Shown in pieces: positions 56,220-64,000 of a stretch of 64,000 nucleotides of DNA. The translations under genes and the position numbers were made by a program. Numbering within the stretch: position 1 is the stretch's first letter; the number at the start of each line of letters is the position of its first letter. A model generated the notes under the pieces. That model did no database searches. It had not been told where the DNA came from and saw nothing but the letters and a program-made list of their open reading frames with translations. Source of the stretch: Shewanella fodinae (GTDB lineage: Bacteria > Pseudomonadota > Gammaproteobacteria > Enterobacterales > Shewanellaceae); contig NZ_BMXW01000013.1 of the NCBI RefSeq assembly GCF_014651955.1, forward strand, positions 44,679-108,678, given 5' to 3'.

Positions 56220-57302
56220 ATGGCAACAAGAGTATTACTCATGTGGTCTGAAGACATTACTCCGGTTAAAAATCCCGCCAGTGGTGTGTTTACCCGGGAA
56301 GCACCTCAGTCGCTGGTTATGGGGGGAATGCCGGTGTTTGGGCATTTTGACGGTATGGTGAAAACACTCGGGTTGGAGCAGTTTCATCTGACTGACGAAC
56401 TGGACAAACCATTGCCGCACTGGCAACAACGGCTGCACTTTAAGCAACAGGAGTTTATCTCTGTCCACAGCAGTCGCTACCTTCTTGGCGTTGGCTTAAC
56501 TGACATTGGCTATAGCAATAGTGGCTACTGTTATCTGTTTGATCAGATCTCGGGCAAGTTGTTTCAGCAAAGGTGGCAGTACCCCATAGCGCTCAAACGA
56601 CACTTGGCTTATTCACCCTGGCAGGGCATTAGCAACGGCAAAGGCATTGTCATTAAACGTGAACAGGGACAATGGCAGCTAATTCTGCGGTTATCGTTAC
56701 AGCATGTGGATATTAACGCGGAATTGACCTTGACCCCAGGAGCGCTGAGTCTGCCTATGACTTTGTGCTGCCCCAGCGGTTACAACGGCTGGAGTTATGC
56801 GCAGCAACACAGTGGACTAAAACTCTCTGGGCAACTGGCAATCAATCATGAGCCGCAGCCGTTATCGCGCACGCGGGGGGGATATGGTTTCTGGGCGGGT
56901 TACACTGCGGGGCAAAGTCACTGGCGTTGGGTCTGTATTAATGGTGATTATGCCTCTACGCCGCTCGCGTTGAACTTGGCGAGTGGTATTAATGATACTG
57001 GATCTTGCCAGAATGTGTTGTGGCAGGACGGTGCTCGGCATTTGTTAACGCCGGTACATTTTAATGTCGATCATCGCTCTGGTCGAGAAGGGCGCTGGCG
57101 TATCTGGTCGGAACGGGAAGAATTGGATTTGTGGTTTACACCCACCAGTCATTTCCAAATGCGGCAACGGGGCTTGCGCCATCGGATGTTAAGACGCCAT
57201 TACCATGGAATGTTTGAGGGTTGGGTCCGTGATGGTACCGGTCAACAGCAGTCCGTAAAACAGCAACCGGGGATTGCAGAAGACTTTTTTGCTAGCTGGT
57301 GA
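56220..57302 (+). CDS. DUF2804 family protein
   Basis: A 360-residue soluble protein with the DUF2804 pattern: REAPQSLVMGGMPVFGHFDG, YLLGVGLTDIGYSNSGYCYLFD, and the C-terminal REELDLWFTPTSHFQMRQ...YHGMFEGWVRDGTGQ. The fold is probably beta-rich; the function is unknown. The gene is divergent from yajG and monocistronic, and the downstream grxB starts 74 bases later. The start could also be the second Met (MWSEDITP). Confidence 0.82.
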   Translation: MATRVLLMWSEDITPVKNPASGVFTREAPQSLVMGGMPVFGHFDGMVKTLGLEQFHLTDELDKPLPHWQQRLHFKQQEFISVHSSRYLLGVGLTDIGYSNSGYCYLFDQISGKLFQQRWQYPIALKRHLAYSPWQGISNGKGIVIKREQGQWQLILRLSLQHVDINAELTLTPGALSLPMTLCCPSGYNGWSYAQQHSGLKLSGQLAINHEPQPLSRTRGGYGFWAGYTAGQSHWRWVCINGDYASTPLALNLASGINDTGSCQNVLWQDGARHLLTPVHFNVDHRSGREGRWRIWSEREELDLWFTPTSHFQMRQRGLRHRMLRRHYHGMFEGWVRDGTGQQQSVKQQPGIAEDFFASW

Positions 57303-57376
57303 TAACCGTGACCTGGCCGGAAAACTCAGTTAAGCTGGTGCCCTTTTGTGCATAATTGGACGTCATGGAGTATCCA

Positions 57377-58027
57377 ATGAAGCTGTTTCTTTTTGATCAT
57401 TGTCCCTTTTGTGTCAGAGCCATGATGCTGACCGGACTCAAACAACTGGAAGTGGAATGGGTCTATCTGCTAAATCATGATGTGCAGTCAAGACTTGATA
57501 AAATTGGGGCTAATCAGGTGCCGATATTACAAAAGCCAGACGGCAGTTATATGGCTGAAAGTTTGGATATTGTGGCTTATCTGGATCATGTCGATGGTCA
57601 GCCTGTGTTGCAGCCTTCGACCCAACAAGCTGCTATTCAGCATTATCTGACCGAATCCGCCTATAGTAGCAGCCGTTTGCTTTTCCCCCGCGATGTGTGT
57701 TTGGGATTACCTGAGTTTGCGTCAGATGCCGCAGTTGAGTGGTTTACTCAACGTAAATCGGCAATCATTGGCATCAGTTTTGATGAGGCGCTGGCTAGTA
57801 CCAAGACTTATCTCGAAGGTTTATATAAATGTTGGCCGTTGCTGGAAGATATTCGTCTGCCATCGTCTTTAGATAATCGATTGAGTTATGACGATGTGCT
57901 GCTATTCCCTGGATTACGTAATCTAACCATGGTGAAGGGAATTGAGTTTAGCCCTCATATACGCCGTTATATCGACGAAGTCGCACAGCTGACAGGCGTG
58001 CACTTATATGCCGAGGTCGCTTTATAA
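57377..58027 (+). CDS. grxB: Glutaredoxin 2
   Basis: A GST-like glutaredoxin. The CxxC site is MKLFLFDHCPFCVRAMM (Cys9, Cys12), with the cis-Pro motif GANQVPILQKPDGSYMAESLDIVAYLD and a C-terminal helical domain. The ATG at 57377 (216 residues; GGAG 7 bases upstream) matches the family N-terminus; an upstream ATG at 57356 would add seven residues. It reduces glutathione mixed disulfides in the cytosol. Confidence 0.94.
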   Translation: MKLFLFDHCPFCVRAMMLTGLKQLEVEWVYLLNHDVQSRLDKIGANQVPILQKPDGSYMAESLDIVAYLDHVDGQPVLQPSTQQAAIQHYLTESAYSSSRLLFPRDVCLGLPEFASDAAVEWFTQRKSAIIGISFDEALASTKTYLEGLYKCWPLLEDIRLPSSLDNRLSYDDVLLFPGLRNLTMVKGIEFSPHIRRYIDEVAQLTGVHLYAEVAL

Positions 58028-58033
58028 CAGCTC

Positions 58034-58063
58034 AATAAAAAAGGCAGTCGGATGACTGCCTTC
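58034..58063 (-). terminator. Terminator of the DUF3300 gene
   Basis: AAGGCAGTC-GGAT-GACTGCCTT stem between convergent grxB and DUF3300 genes. The minus strand continues into TTTTTTATTG. Confidence 0.8.
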
Positions 58064-58083
58064 GGTTGACGCTAGTTGTTGCG

Positions 58084-59535
58084 TTAATTTTCCCGCTGTC
58101 TAATCCCATTATTGCTATGGGTTTTCGGTGCAGAGTTCTGCAGTGCGCGGGCTGGTGGCGCTTGACGCTCCACTCGTTGTACTTGCGGCTGACGTACCTG
58201 TGGCTGAACGTGCGAATAACTTGGCATTTGTCGCTGCGCTGCCACTTGCTCACGTGAAATACTCTGCGGTTTTGGCGGTTCAATCCGTGTTTGCGGCGTT
58301 TTCACCTGCGGCATCACCTGTGGTCGCTGCTGTTGCACCGTTTGGTGTCTCTCTGTCACGTTGGGCATCGGCTGTTGGCGGTACCTGTGGTCATCGGGAC
58401 GCTGTTTGTCCGCTGCAATGTCATTGCGCTGCTGGTGGTGAGTATTCACTGCCTGCTGCTGTGGCCGCGGTTGATAGTGTTCCCTGTTTTTGCCATCCAC
58501 TGGTCGCACATTGTTATTTTTTTTATTGTCAGTTGTTAACCCGTGTTCTCTGTTATCAAAAGAGCGCTTCATGCCTTTGTTATCATGTGGTTGTGGGCGA
58601 TTTTGCAGTGAATGCTGTACTTGCTGATAACGATTATCGTCTCTGTGATATTTGGGCTCATAGCGTTGCTGCAAGCTTTCATGGCGATAATGTACCCCTC
58701 GGCGATGTTCGGGGCGATGCACCCAACGTTGACTGCCGCTGCTAATTGAACTGCGATAGGGTACGTAACGGTAGTGAGTATGATGATAATCGACCCATAC
58801 CGTCCGTTCATGCCAGCGAAAAGTGCTGAAGAAGAAGTTAAAGGAGATTTGGATACCACCGTTACGCCAGTAGAACAAGCTGTGCGGCGCAATGACATAG
58901 CCGGGAAACGGATCCCAGTAAAACGGTGGGTAGGCGCTCCAGCGCCAAGTGCCATATACCAAACGAGGATCATAGTAAGGAACCCAGATCACTTGCGGAT
59001 CTGCGGGGACAATGATTATTCGGTCATTTTCCCGTTTGGCTTGGATCTGGCTGACATTTTTCAAACTGTCCGCAGCGTAAGCCGCTTGACGTAAATCCTG
59101 AATGCTGTCCATCACCCGTCCTTCATCGGCGACAAATGCTTCACCTAAATCAGACGTCCAGTTCAGATCTTGGCTCATCTTGTCGAGGATATTGGGAAAT
59201 GCCAACAGTGCCACCACGCTGGGATCCCAACCTTGTTTAGCGCCTTCATTGGTAAGCTGGTTGTCGCTCCAATCCTGATGCTGCTTGCGCCAGCGCTGGG
59301 CTTCTACCACCTCCAACGGATAGGTGCTAGCGATCAGTACATGGGTTAACAGCGCGTCTGGATACAGGGCGATGGGTGCCAGCATCTGTGCTAATTGGGC
59401 ATCGCTATAGTATCTGCTGCTGCCATCATCAGCGCTGAATGCCCGACCACTGAAACCTATTGTGGTCAGCACCAGCAATAACAGTAATATTGACTGTGTT
59501 GCTAGGTGTTTTGCGTGTTGGCTGAAAGTGTTCAT
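58084..59535 (-). CDS. DUF3300 family exported protein with Q/H/R-rich tail
   Basis: A 483-residue exported protein. The signal peptide is LATQSILLLLLVLTTIGFSGRAFS. The DUF3300 core follows, YSDAQLAQMLAPIALYPDALLTHVLIASTYPLEVVEAQRW...WDPSVVALLAFPNIL...QVIWVPYYDPRLVYG. The C-terminal 230 or so residues are low complexity, rich in Gln, His, Arg and Pro. The start at MNTFSQHAK (59535) is set by the signal peptide. The role is unknown; the tail suggests surface or metal/anion binding. Confidence 0.85.
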   Translation of the reverse strand: MNTFSQHAKHLATQSILLLLLVLTTIGFSGRAFSADDGSSRYYSDAQLAQMLAPIALYPDALLTHVLIASTYPLEVVEAQRWRKQHQDWSDNQLTNEGAKQGWDPSVVALLAFPNILDKMSQDLNWTSDLGEAFVADEGRVMDSIQDLRQAAYAADSLKNVSQIQAKRENDRIIIVPADPQVIWVPYYDPRLVYGTWRWSAYPPFYWDPFPGYVIAPHSLFYWRNGGIQISFNFFFSTFRWHERTVWVDYHHTHYRYVPYRSSISSGSQRWVHRPEHRRGVHYRHESLQQRYEPKYHRDDNRYQQVQHSLQNRPQPHDNKGMKRSFDNREHGLTTDNKKNNNVRPVDGKNREHYQPRPQQQAVNTHHQQRNDIAADKQRPDDHRYRQQPMPNVTERHQTVQQQRPQVMPQVKTPQTRIEPPKPQSISREQVAAQRQMPSYSHVQPQVRQPQVQRVERQAPPARALQNSAPKTHSNNGIRQREN

Positions 59536-59644
59536 ATCTGCCTCCGCTTTCAAGCAGGAAACCCGCATTGTTGCCGGTTTCTCCATTTATTGAGATACAG
59601 CTTATAGAACACAAGATGAACATAAGCTGAAAGCGATTTTTTAT

Positions 59645-61030
59645 TTACTGAGGTTGGCGGTAGTGGGGCAAGATGATACTAAAGCGGGCACCATTCAATG
59701 TCGGGGAGGTGTCGATTTGCCAGCTTCCTTGATAACTTTGTAGCAGATCCTTGACGATTGCTAGGCCGATACCGTGGCCCTGTTCATAGGTGTCCGCACG
59801 AACGCCTCGCTGGAAGATCTGTTCGCGTTGTTGGTCGTTAACTCCTGGACCATCATCTTCAATTTGTATCAGCAAACGCTGATGATCACTGCTGATACTG
59901 AGCATAACGTTATGAGTTGCCGCCTTGAAGGCATTGTCCAGCAGGTTGCCAAGAATTTCGCTAAAGTCTGCTTCATCACCAAAAAACATGGCTTGCTCAT
60001 CCAACTGTTCGGTGAGTTGTAACGCCTTTTGCTGATATATTTTTTTGAGGGTTCGCAACAGCTTCTCGGCGATTGGTTGGACTTTTATCCCTTGGTGCCA
60101 AGCGCTGTTGCCTGCCGCTTGTGCGCGTTTTAATTGTCGGCTGATGTTGGCATTGATGCTGTTTATGGGCTCTAGCGCTTCTGCAGGTAGCGCTTTAATG
60201 CTGCTTAGTATGGCTAATGGGGTTTTCAGACTGTGGGCTAAGTCTGCCAAGGCATTACGATAGCGCTGGCGCTGGTGCAGTTCATTACTTATCAGCGTGT
60301 TGAGTTGCTGCGCGACCTGTTCGAGTTCCGCCGGATAGTGGCTTCCCAATCGTTGTTGTTGGCCAAGCTGTACTGCGGCCAATTCACTGCGAAAACGTGC
60401 TAAAGGTTTTAGTGTCCACCATAACCAGCCCCCCTGGATCAGTATCAGTGCCAGCATCAGCAGCGCCAGCCACTGCCAAAGTTGGTGGCGAAACTCTTGT
60501 AACGTTGCCTCAAAGCCATCAGTAGATTTAAGAATATGAACACAAAAAGGTAGGTCGCTACCACCGGGCGATGCTGAGGCGAAGCTGGCGCTTAGGCTGT
60601 AGATAAAATGAGGTTTACCATTGATGACTATTTGGCTGAATTGACTCTCACCTAAAGGTGGTGCAGGCAGATTTTTTGGCAGCGGCAGACCGATAAAAGA
60701 TTGAGAATGCCACAGCATTTCATCCTGATCCTCATCGGTAATGATGGCATAGAGCCCAGACTGATCCACATTAAACTGGCTGTCTTGTAGCAACTGCGGT
60801 AATTCTAGTTTTCCTTGCTCGACTTCTGCTAACGCTAGGATGCCATATAAGGTGGCACTGAGTTCATCTTTGGCTGCTTCGGTCAGTTGTACACGGAATG
60901 CATCTGTCAAGGTGATACCTATTAAGGGTAGCAACACCAGATTTAACAGGATGGCACTGGCTATCAGCCGCGCCTTCAATGAACCTGTTAACCAGTGCCA
61001 GCGCTTTTGCGCCCAACGGGTGCGACTCAT
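59645..61030 (-). CDS. PhoQ-like sensor histidine kinase
   Basis: A 461-residue membrane kinase: N-terminal helix, periplasmic sensor loop (residues about 40-185), second helix, HAMP-like linker, then the histidine kinase core. The H box is ALADLAHSLKTPLAILSS (His near residue 266), the N box is EILGNLLDNAFKAATHN, and G boxes are IEDDGPGV and GHGIGLAI. The sequence around the H box resembles PhoQ. It follows its response regulator with a 4-base overlap. Confidence 0.92.
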   Translation of the reverse strand: MSRTRWAQKRWHWLTGSLKARLIASAILLNLVLLPLIGITLTDAFRVQLTEAAKDELSATLYGILALAEVEQGKLELPQLLQDSQFNVDQSGLYAIITDEDQDEMLWHSQSFIGLPLPKNLPAPPLGESQFSQIVINGKPHFIYSLSASFASASPGGSDLPFCVHILKSTDGFEATLQEFRHQLWQWLALLMLALILIQGGWLWWTLKPLARFRSELAAVQLGQQQRLGSHYPAELEQVAQQLNTLISNELHQRQRYRNALADLAHSLKTPLAILSSIKALPAEALEPINSINANISRQLKRAQAAGNSAWHQGIKVQPIAEKLLRTLKKIYQQKALQLTEQLDEQAMFFGDEADFSEILGNLLDNAFKAATHNVMLSISSDHQRLLIQIEDDGPGVNDQQREQIFQRGVRADTYEQGHGIGLAIVKDLLQSYQGSWQIDTSPTLNGARFSIILPHYRQPQ

Positions 61031-61716
61031 TCCTTGCCCTTTTTACCAACACAATTCATGCGATACCCTTGGCCTCTTAGCGTTTCTATTAATCCCAAGG
61101 CGTTGTCGGGATCTAATTTTCGACGCAGGCGGCGGATAAATACTTCAATAACATTAGAGTCAAGATCAAAGTCTTGGTCGTAAAGGTGCTCAATGAGCAC
61201 AGTTTTGGCTTGTACGGCACCTTGATGCAGCATTAGGTATTCAAGCAAGCGATATTCGGAAGCGCTAAGGTTGACCAACTGATTACCTAGCCTGACTTCT
61301 GCGGCGCTGGTATTGATTGTGAGTGGCCCGTTTTCCAGTAATGGGCTGGCTTTGCCAGCCGCTCGGCGGATCAACGCCTTGACCCGCGCCAATAATTCCT
61401 GGGGATGAAATGGTTTGGTTAGATAATCATCGGCACCGGCGTCAAGTCCTGCAACCTTGTCCTGCCAGCTATCCCGTGCTGTGAGGATCAATACTGGATA
61501 ATCAAGCTGCCGTTTGCGCATCGCTTCGATTAATGCGATGCCATTGATCTTAGGCAAGCCAACATCAATGATTGCGGCATCATAGGGATATTCACTGGCT
61601 AGAAATAAACCATCTTCACCGTCAGCAGCACAATCAACACCGAAATTCGCATCTTCCAGATGTTGTTTCAGGTTGGTTTGCAGTGCGCAGTCATCTTCCA
61701 CTAACAATAAGCGCAT
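61027..61716 (-). CDS. OmpR/PhoP-family response regulator
   Basis: 229-residue DNA-binding response regulator. The receiver domain shows MRLLLVEDD (D8, D9), phosphoacceptor D51 (AIIDVGLP), T79 and K101 (YLTKPF); the winged helix domain follows with LSASEYRLLEYLMLHQG and VIEVFIRRLRRKLDPDN...TLRGQGYRM. The ATG at 61716 gives the normal N-terminus, and the long in-frame upstream extension is rejected because it adds non-family sequence. Gene order is PepSY-regulator-kinase on the minus strand. Confidence 0.94.
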   Translation of the reverse strand: MRLLLVEDDCALQTNLKQHLEDANFGVDCAADGEDGLFLASEYPYDAAIIDVGLPKINGIALIEAMRKRQLDYPVLILTARDSWQDKVAGLDAGADDYLTKPFHPQELLARVKALIRRAAGKASPLLENGPLTINTSAAEVRLGNQLVNLSASEYRLLEYLMLHQGAVQAKTVLIEHLYDQDFDLDSNVIEVFIRRLRRKLDPDNALGLIETLRGQGYRMNCVGKKGKE

Positions 61717-61729
61717 AGCTGTCTCCCCG

Positions 61730-62053
61730 TCACTGACCAACCTGACCGTTACTGGCATTGACTGAAACATAGATAATGCGACCATTTTCAGTGAGGAGTT
61801 TCACCCGATAACCAGGGCCTCCCCCCACTTTGGCGTTTTCTACTTTCAGCACTTTTCCACCATAGCGGCTTTTCACCATCTGCGCTGCCTGATTGCCGCT
61901 GCGAACCACGAGCTGCGTTTGTTGCGGCTCCTGTCGATTATTATGTGGTTGTTTGGCCTGCAATATGGGACTAGATAACGACAATCCCAACAGTACTATC
62001 AGATTGGCGAATAGACGGACCTTTTTGGGATTGTTACATCTGCTAAAACTCAT
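61730..62053 (-). CDS. PepSY-domain periplasmic protein
   Basis: A 107-residue exported protein, MSFSRCNNPKKVRLFANLIVLLGLSLSSPILQA signal, then a PepSY-like domain (VVRSGNQAAQMVKSRYGGKVLKVENAKVGGGPGYRVKLLTENGRIIYVSVNASNGQVGQ). Small PepSY proteins often accompany PhoPQ-like systems. The ATG at 62053 is chosen over the longer in-frame extension. It ends 13 bases before the response regulator. Confidence 0.85.
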   Translation of the reverse strand: MSFSRCNNPKKVRLFANLIVLLGLSLSSPILQAKQPHNNRQEPQQTQLVVRSGNQAAQMVKSRYGGKVLKVENAKVGGGPGYRVKLLTENGRIIYVSVNASNGQVGQ

Positions 62054-62068
62054 GTTGCGATCCTGTCT

Positions 62069-62212
62069 GGATGAATACGACCAGTGTAAAAGATCCTGTC
62101 CGGCGTGCATACCTATGCTTCAGATAAATCAAGTATGACGATCCGCGAGGTATGATTATCGGCAATCAAGATGAACACTGGCTGACCATTTTCGTTCATG
62201 TTGTATTCATCC
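62069..62212. promoter_or_regulatory. Mirrored 10-bp repeats in divergent promoter region
   Basis: GGATGAATAC (62069-62078) and GTATTCATCC (62203-62212) are perfect inverted copies lying near opposite ends of the intergenic region. Near the right copy a second TTCAT is placed 11 bases away (62195-62199 and 62206-62210), as in OmpR-family tandem sites. Candidate binding sites of the adjacent response regulator. Confidence 0.45.
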
Positions 62213-62260
62213 TCATATCGTTTTAATGGCTAACAGTAGTTTTATGAAGAGGCGACTTAT

Positions 62261-63028
62261 ATGAAAAAGGCCAGTTTGATTATCTCTGTAGCTTTTTTAC
62301 TCCTTTGGCACAGTAGCAGCTTTGCAACCACCACTAAGTCTGTGGATTACAAAATGGCGCAAGCGACTGATGAATTGCAGTTACGTCAGCAGGCGACTGA
62401 GCGATTACAGCAAGCCGATATCCGTCATCTACCCGTGAAAACTCGAACCGAGATGATTGCCGCTAAAGAAGCAACGGTAGTAGACCGCAAGGCGCTGCAA
62501 AATGTCTCATCGTTTAATGCCCACAGTTATTATCATCAATTTAGCTTTTATGATGTCGCCACTTATTTATTGGATGATGATAACTATGATGGTTTTTATC
62601 ATAGCTTTTCGTTGGAGATTGATGCTGATGTCTATGGTGCTGAACCGACTGAAAGTGTGCCGGTATACGCAGAGATATATCTCAGTCGCAATGGTGGTGA
62701 TTGGCTGCATTTATACACGACAGACATATTTTATCTGCAAGGCAATAGTTCTTATGACAGCTATCAGGTTTCCACTGCATTAGAGACGGGATACCCTACC
62801 GATCACTATGATGTATTGATTGATCTCTATGAAGTTGGGTACAGCGATATTGTGGCCACTGTCAGCAGTGACGATCTTAATAGTCTCTATGCGCTGCCGC
62901 TACAGAGCCATGATCGGGATTATTATGATAATGGCGGCGCACTCGTAACCGTCAGCGCTGGCAGTCTGTCTATGCTTGGTGTGTTAGCGTTGGGCTTGCT
63001 GGCCTGGCAACGACGCTCACTTCAGTAA
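62261..63028 (+). CDS. Choice-of-anchor H family surface protein
   Basis: A 255-residue exported protein with signal peptide MKKASLIISVAFLLLWHSSSFA, a Tyr- and Asp-rich beta domain (SFYDVATYLLDDDNYDGFYHSFSLEIDADVYG, TSALETGYPTDHYDVLIDLYEVG), and a C-terminal sorting-like segment VSAGSLSMLGVLALGLLAWQRR (small-residue motif, helix, basic end), like GlyGly-CTERM tails processed by rhombosortase. It is divergent from the PepSY/two-component operon, possibly its target. Confidence 0.82.
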   Translation: MKKASLIISVAFLLLWHSSSFATTTKSVDYKMAQATDELQLRQQATERLQQADIRHLPVKTRTEMIAAKEATVVDRKALQNVSSFNAHSYYHQFSFYDVATYLLDDDNYDGFYHSFSLEIDADVYGAEPTESVPVYAEIYLSRNGGDWLHLYTTDIFYLQGNSSYDSYQVSTALETGYPTDHYDVLIDLYEVGYSDIVATVSSDDLNSLYALPLQSHDRDYYDNGGALVTVSAGSLSMLGVLALGLLAWQRRSLQ

Positions 63029-63033
63029 ATTAG

Positions 63034-63058
63034 AAGGCCTGGTTTCCCCAGGCCTTAG
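63034..63058. terminator. Terminator between anchor-H gene and S9 remnant
   Basis: AAGGCCTGG-TTTCC-CCAGGCCTT stem (9 bp) between two convergent genes, just after the stop at 63028; no long T-run on the plus strand. Confidence 0.65.
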
Positions 63059-63068
63059 TATTTAATTA

Positions 63069-63908
63069 TCAGAGATATTTACTGAGAAATTCATCCAACG
63101 CTTTAAACGTTGCTTTCCTACCAGCACTGTCGTCCAGGTAATGTGTGGTGTCTTCTAACTCGATATATTGGACATCAATTTTACCACGCGCCTTATCGTA
63201 AAAATCAGCGGATTGATGGTAGTTCACTTGTGTATCTTTGGTGCCGTGGATGAGCAGAATTGGCGCGGTGATTTTACTAATATGATTGATGGCCGACACG
63301 TCACCAAGGGCTGCTAACTCTGCACTGGTCTCTTCTTTGATAATATTGCCGACATATAGTTGCATTTTTTTCTCATGGGCGATATCGGCTTGCAAATCGC
63401 TAATGCCAGCAATACTGACATAACATTTATAGCGCGTAGGTTGCTGGAAAGCTTCCGTCAACGCGACATAGCCGCCGTAACTCGCTCCCACCATACAGGC
63501 TTTATCTTTAGCAACAGGGAAGTGAGTTAGGACGTAATCCATTGCGTCATCGACGTCCCGCTGCATTCGTTTACCCCATTCATAATATCCGGCAGTTTCA
63601 TACGGATTACCAAATCCTTCTGAACCACGAAAGTTAACTTGTAATACGGCATATCCTTTGGCTGCGAAGAACTGCACAAAGGGATCAAAATATTTATAGT
63701 CGCGAGCATGTGGGCCACCATGAGGGAACACAATTAATGGCGGGTTTTGGACGTTATCCGGCATTGTTAGGTAACCGCGTAACGCCATACCGTCACTGGC
63801 TTTAAAGTAAATATTTTTTGGCTCGCTGAGTTTTTCATGGTTTAACAGAGGGTACTTGGAAAGCCAAACTCCCGCCTTAATGTGATGGTCCGCCTCCCTT
63901 CTCAGCAA
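63069..63908 (-). pseudogene. S9 prolyl oligopeptidase family, 5'-truncated by IS
   Basis: The C-terminal alpha/beta-hydrolase domain of an S9 peptidase is intact: LIVFPHGGPHARDYKYFDPF, catalytic Ser in MVGASYGGYVALTEAF, Asp in LIHGTKDTQVNY and His in DTTHYLDD. The N-terminal beta-propeller and signal peptide are absent. The frame begins at a TTG inside the leader of the IS110-family element, with a TAG directly upstream in frame, so native sequence starts only around SKYPLLNHEKLSEP. The S9 gene is probably inactivated; the rest may lie beyond the IS outside the window. Confidence 0.85.
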
Positions 63909-63945
63909 CTATGCTGAGATTAGGCTAGACAGGAGGTAGACCATC
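63884..63945 (+). promoter_or_regulatory. Nested hairpin enclosing the transposase Shine-Dalgarno
   Basis: GATGGTCcgCCTCC (63884-63897) is inverted as GGAGGtaGACCATC (63932-63945; 12 of 14 paired). Inside it TCTCAGCA (63900-63907) pairs with TGCTGAGA (63912-63919) around a 4-base loop. The right arm contains the AGGAGG Shine-Dalgarno of the transposase, so transcripts entering from outside would be folded and poorly translated. Confidence 0.6.
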
Positions 63946-64000
63946 ATGTTTATTCAAGTACTCGGTATCGATTTAGGCAAGTCAAACTTTCATCTTATTG
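63946..64000 (+). CDS. IS110-family transposase (3' partial)
   Basis: The first 18 codons read MFIQVLGIDLGKSNFHLI, with the GIDLGKxxFH motif holding the first catalytic Asp of the IS110-type DEDD (RuvC-like) transposase. AGGAGG lies 9 bases upstream. The gene runs off the right edge. Confidence 0.8.
   Translation, partial: MFIQVLGIDLGKSNFHLI

Larger units (their letters stand above)
63880..64000 (+). mobile_element. IS110-family insertion sequence, left end
   Basis: The first ~120 bp of an insertion sequence, joined to the S9 gene at about 63870-63884 (exact junction not determinable here). It comprises a short structured leader and the start of the transposase. The short leader before the transposase (about 60 bp) favours the IS1111 subgroup, in which the noncoding RNA lies downstream of the transposase, but this cannot be checked inside the window. 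Confidence 0.75.

Noticed and set aside
58128..58745. 205-residue Val/Ala-rich open frame on the plus strand
   Set aside because: It mirrors the low-complexity tail of the DUF3300 gene and has no ribosome binding site.

Overview
The window looks like a chromosomal segment of a Shewanella-type gammaproteobacterium. Evidence for this is E. coli-like housekeeping synteny (leuS-lptE-holA-nadD-rsfS-rlmH-mrdA-rodA; phoH-ybeY-corC-lnt; lolB-ispE-prs beside hemA-prfA-prmC-sirB2-sirB1-kdsA; a metT-leuW-gln-type tRNA array) combined with a periplasmic tetraheme flavocytochrome c reductase locus. No rRNA, CRISPR array, prophage or plasmid function was seen. The only mobile element is the first ~120 bp of an IS110-family insertion at the right edge. 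Apart from the tRNA array there is no stretch over 300 bp without a gene. All readings are by eye from sequence and remembered family motifs; no database search was run.

Layout: 1-1801 lptF (partial)-lptG. 1826-5795 small accessory genes (RDD, DUF2960-like, DUF486, GNAT, M32 carboxypeptidase, orphan YqiJ-like). 5820-19117 a long leftward block for cell shape and envelope (rhlE, dacA, rlpA, mltB, rodA, mrdA), ribosome maturation (rlmH, rsfS), NAD and DNA synthesis (nadD, holA), LPS export (lptE) and leuS. 19226 ybeL. 19782-24161 a tight leftward five-gene operon: thermostable-hemolysin-family GNAT-like protein, acyl-adenylating enzyme, heme-oxygenase-like di-iron enzyme, SDR, periplasmic TPR protein. 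I regard this as the best candidate for an undescribed pathway, and its leader folds a hairpin over the first Shine-Dalgarno. 24273-29797 lnt-corC-ybeY-phoH and miaB. 30412-33463 ubiF, pth, ychF.

33638-34345 holds seven tRNA genes (Met-Leu-Gln-Gln-Met-Gln-Gln) behind a near-consensus promoter with a GC-rich discriminator. 34459-36995 prs, ispE, lolB. 37252-44010 the hemA-to-kdsA operon, interrupted by a DUF819 transporter gene between sirB1 and kdsA. 44977-51133 an anaerobic-respiration-like locus: ModA-like binding protein and tetraheme flavocytochrome c on the minus strand, divergent from porin, LysR regulator and a second DUF819 transporter. This resembles the ifcA-ifcO-ifcR arrangement known from Shewanella frigidimarina. 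51109-58027 panE, vanZ, yajQ, ampG, a cyclophilin, yajG, DUF2804 and grxB. 58084-59535 a DUF3300 protein. 59645-62053 a PhoP/PhoQ-like two-component system with a PepSY protein, divergent from a probable surface-sorted choice-of-anchor H protein. 63069-63908 is an S9 peptidase whose N-terminal part has been cut off by the IS110-family element.

Functional themes: the left half is mainly growth machinery for envelope and translation. The right half adds substrate sensing and uptake (porin, LysR, DUF819, binding protein) around a reductase whose fumarate-type catalytic residues are intact. Regulatory structures found by eye include two Shine-Dalgarno-masking hairpins, long inverted repeats before lysR and yajQ, and a symmetric 10-bp inverted repeat in the two-component divergent promoter.
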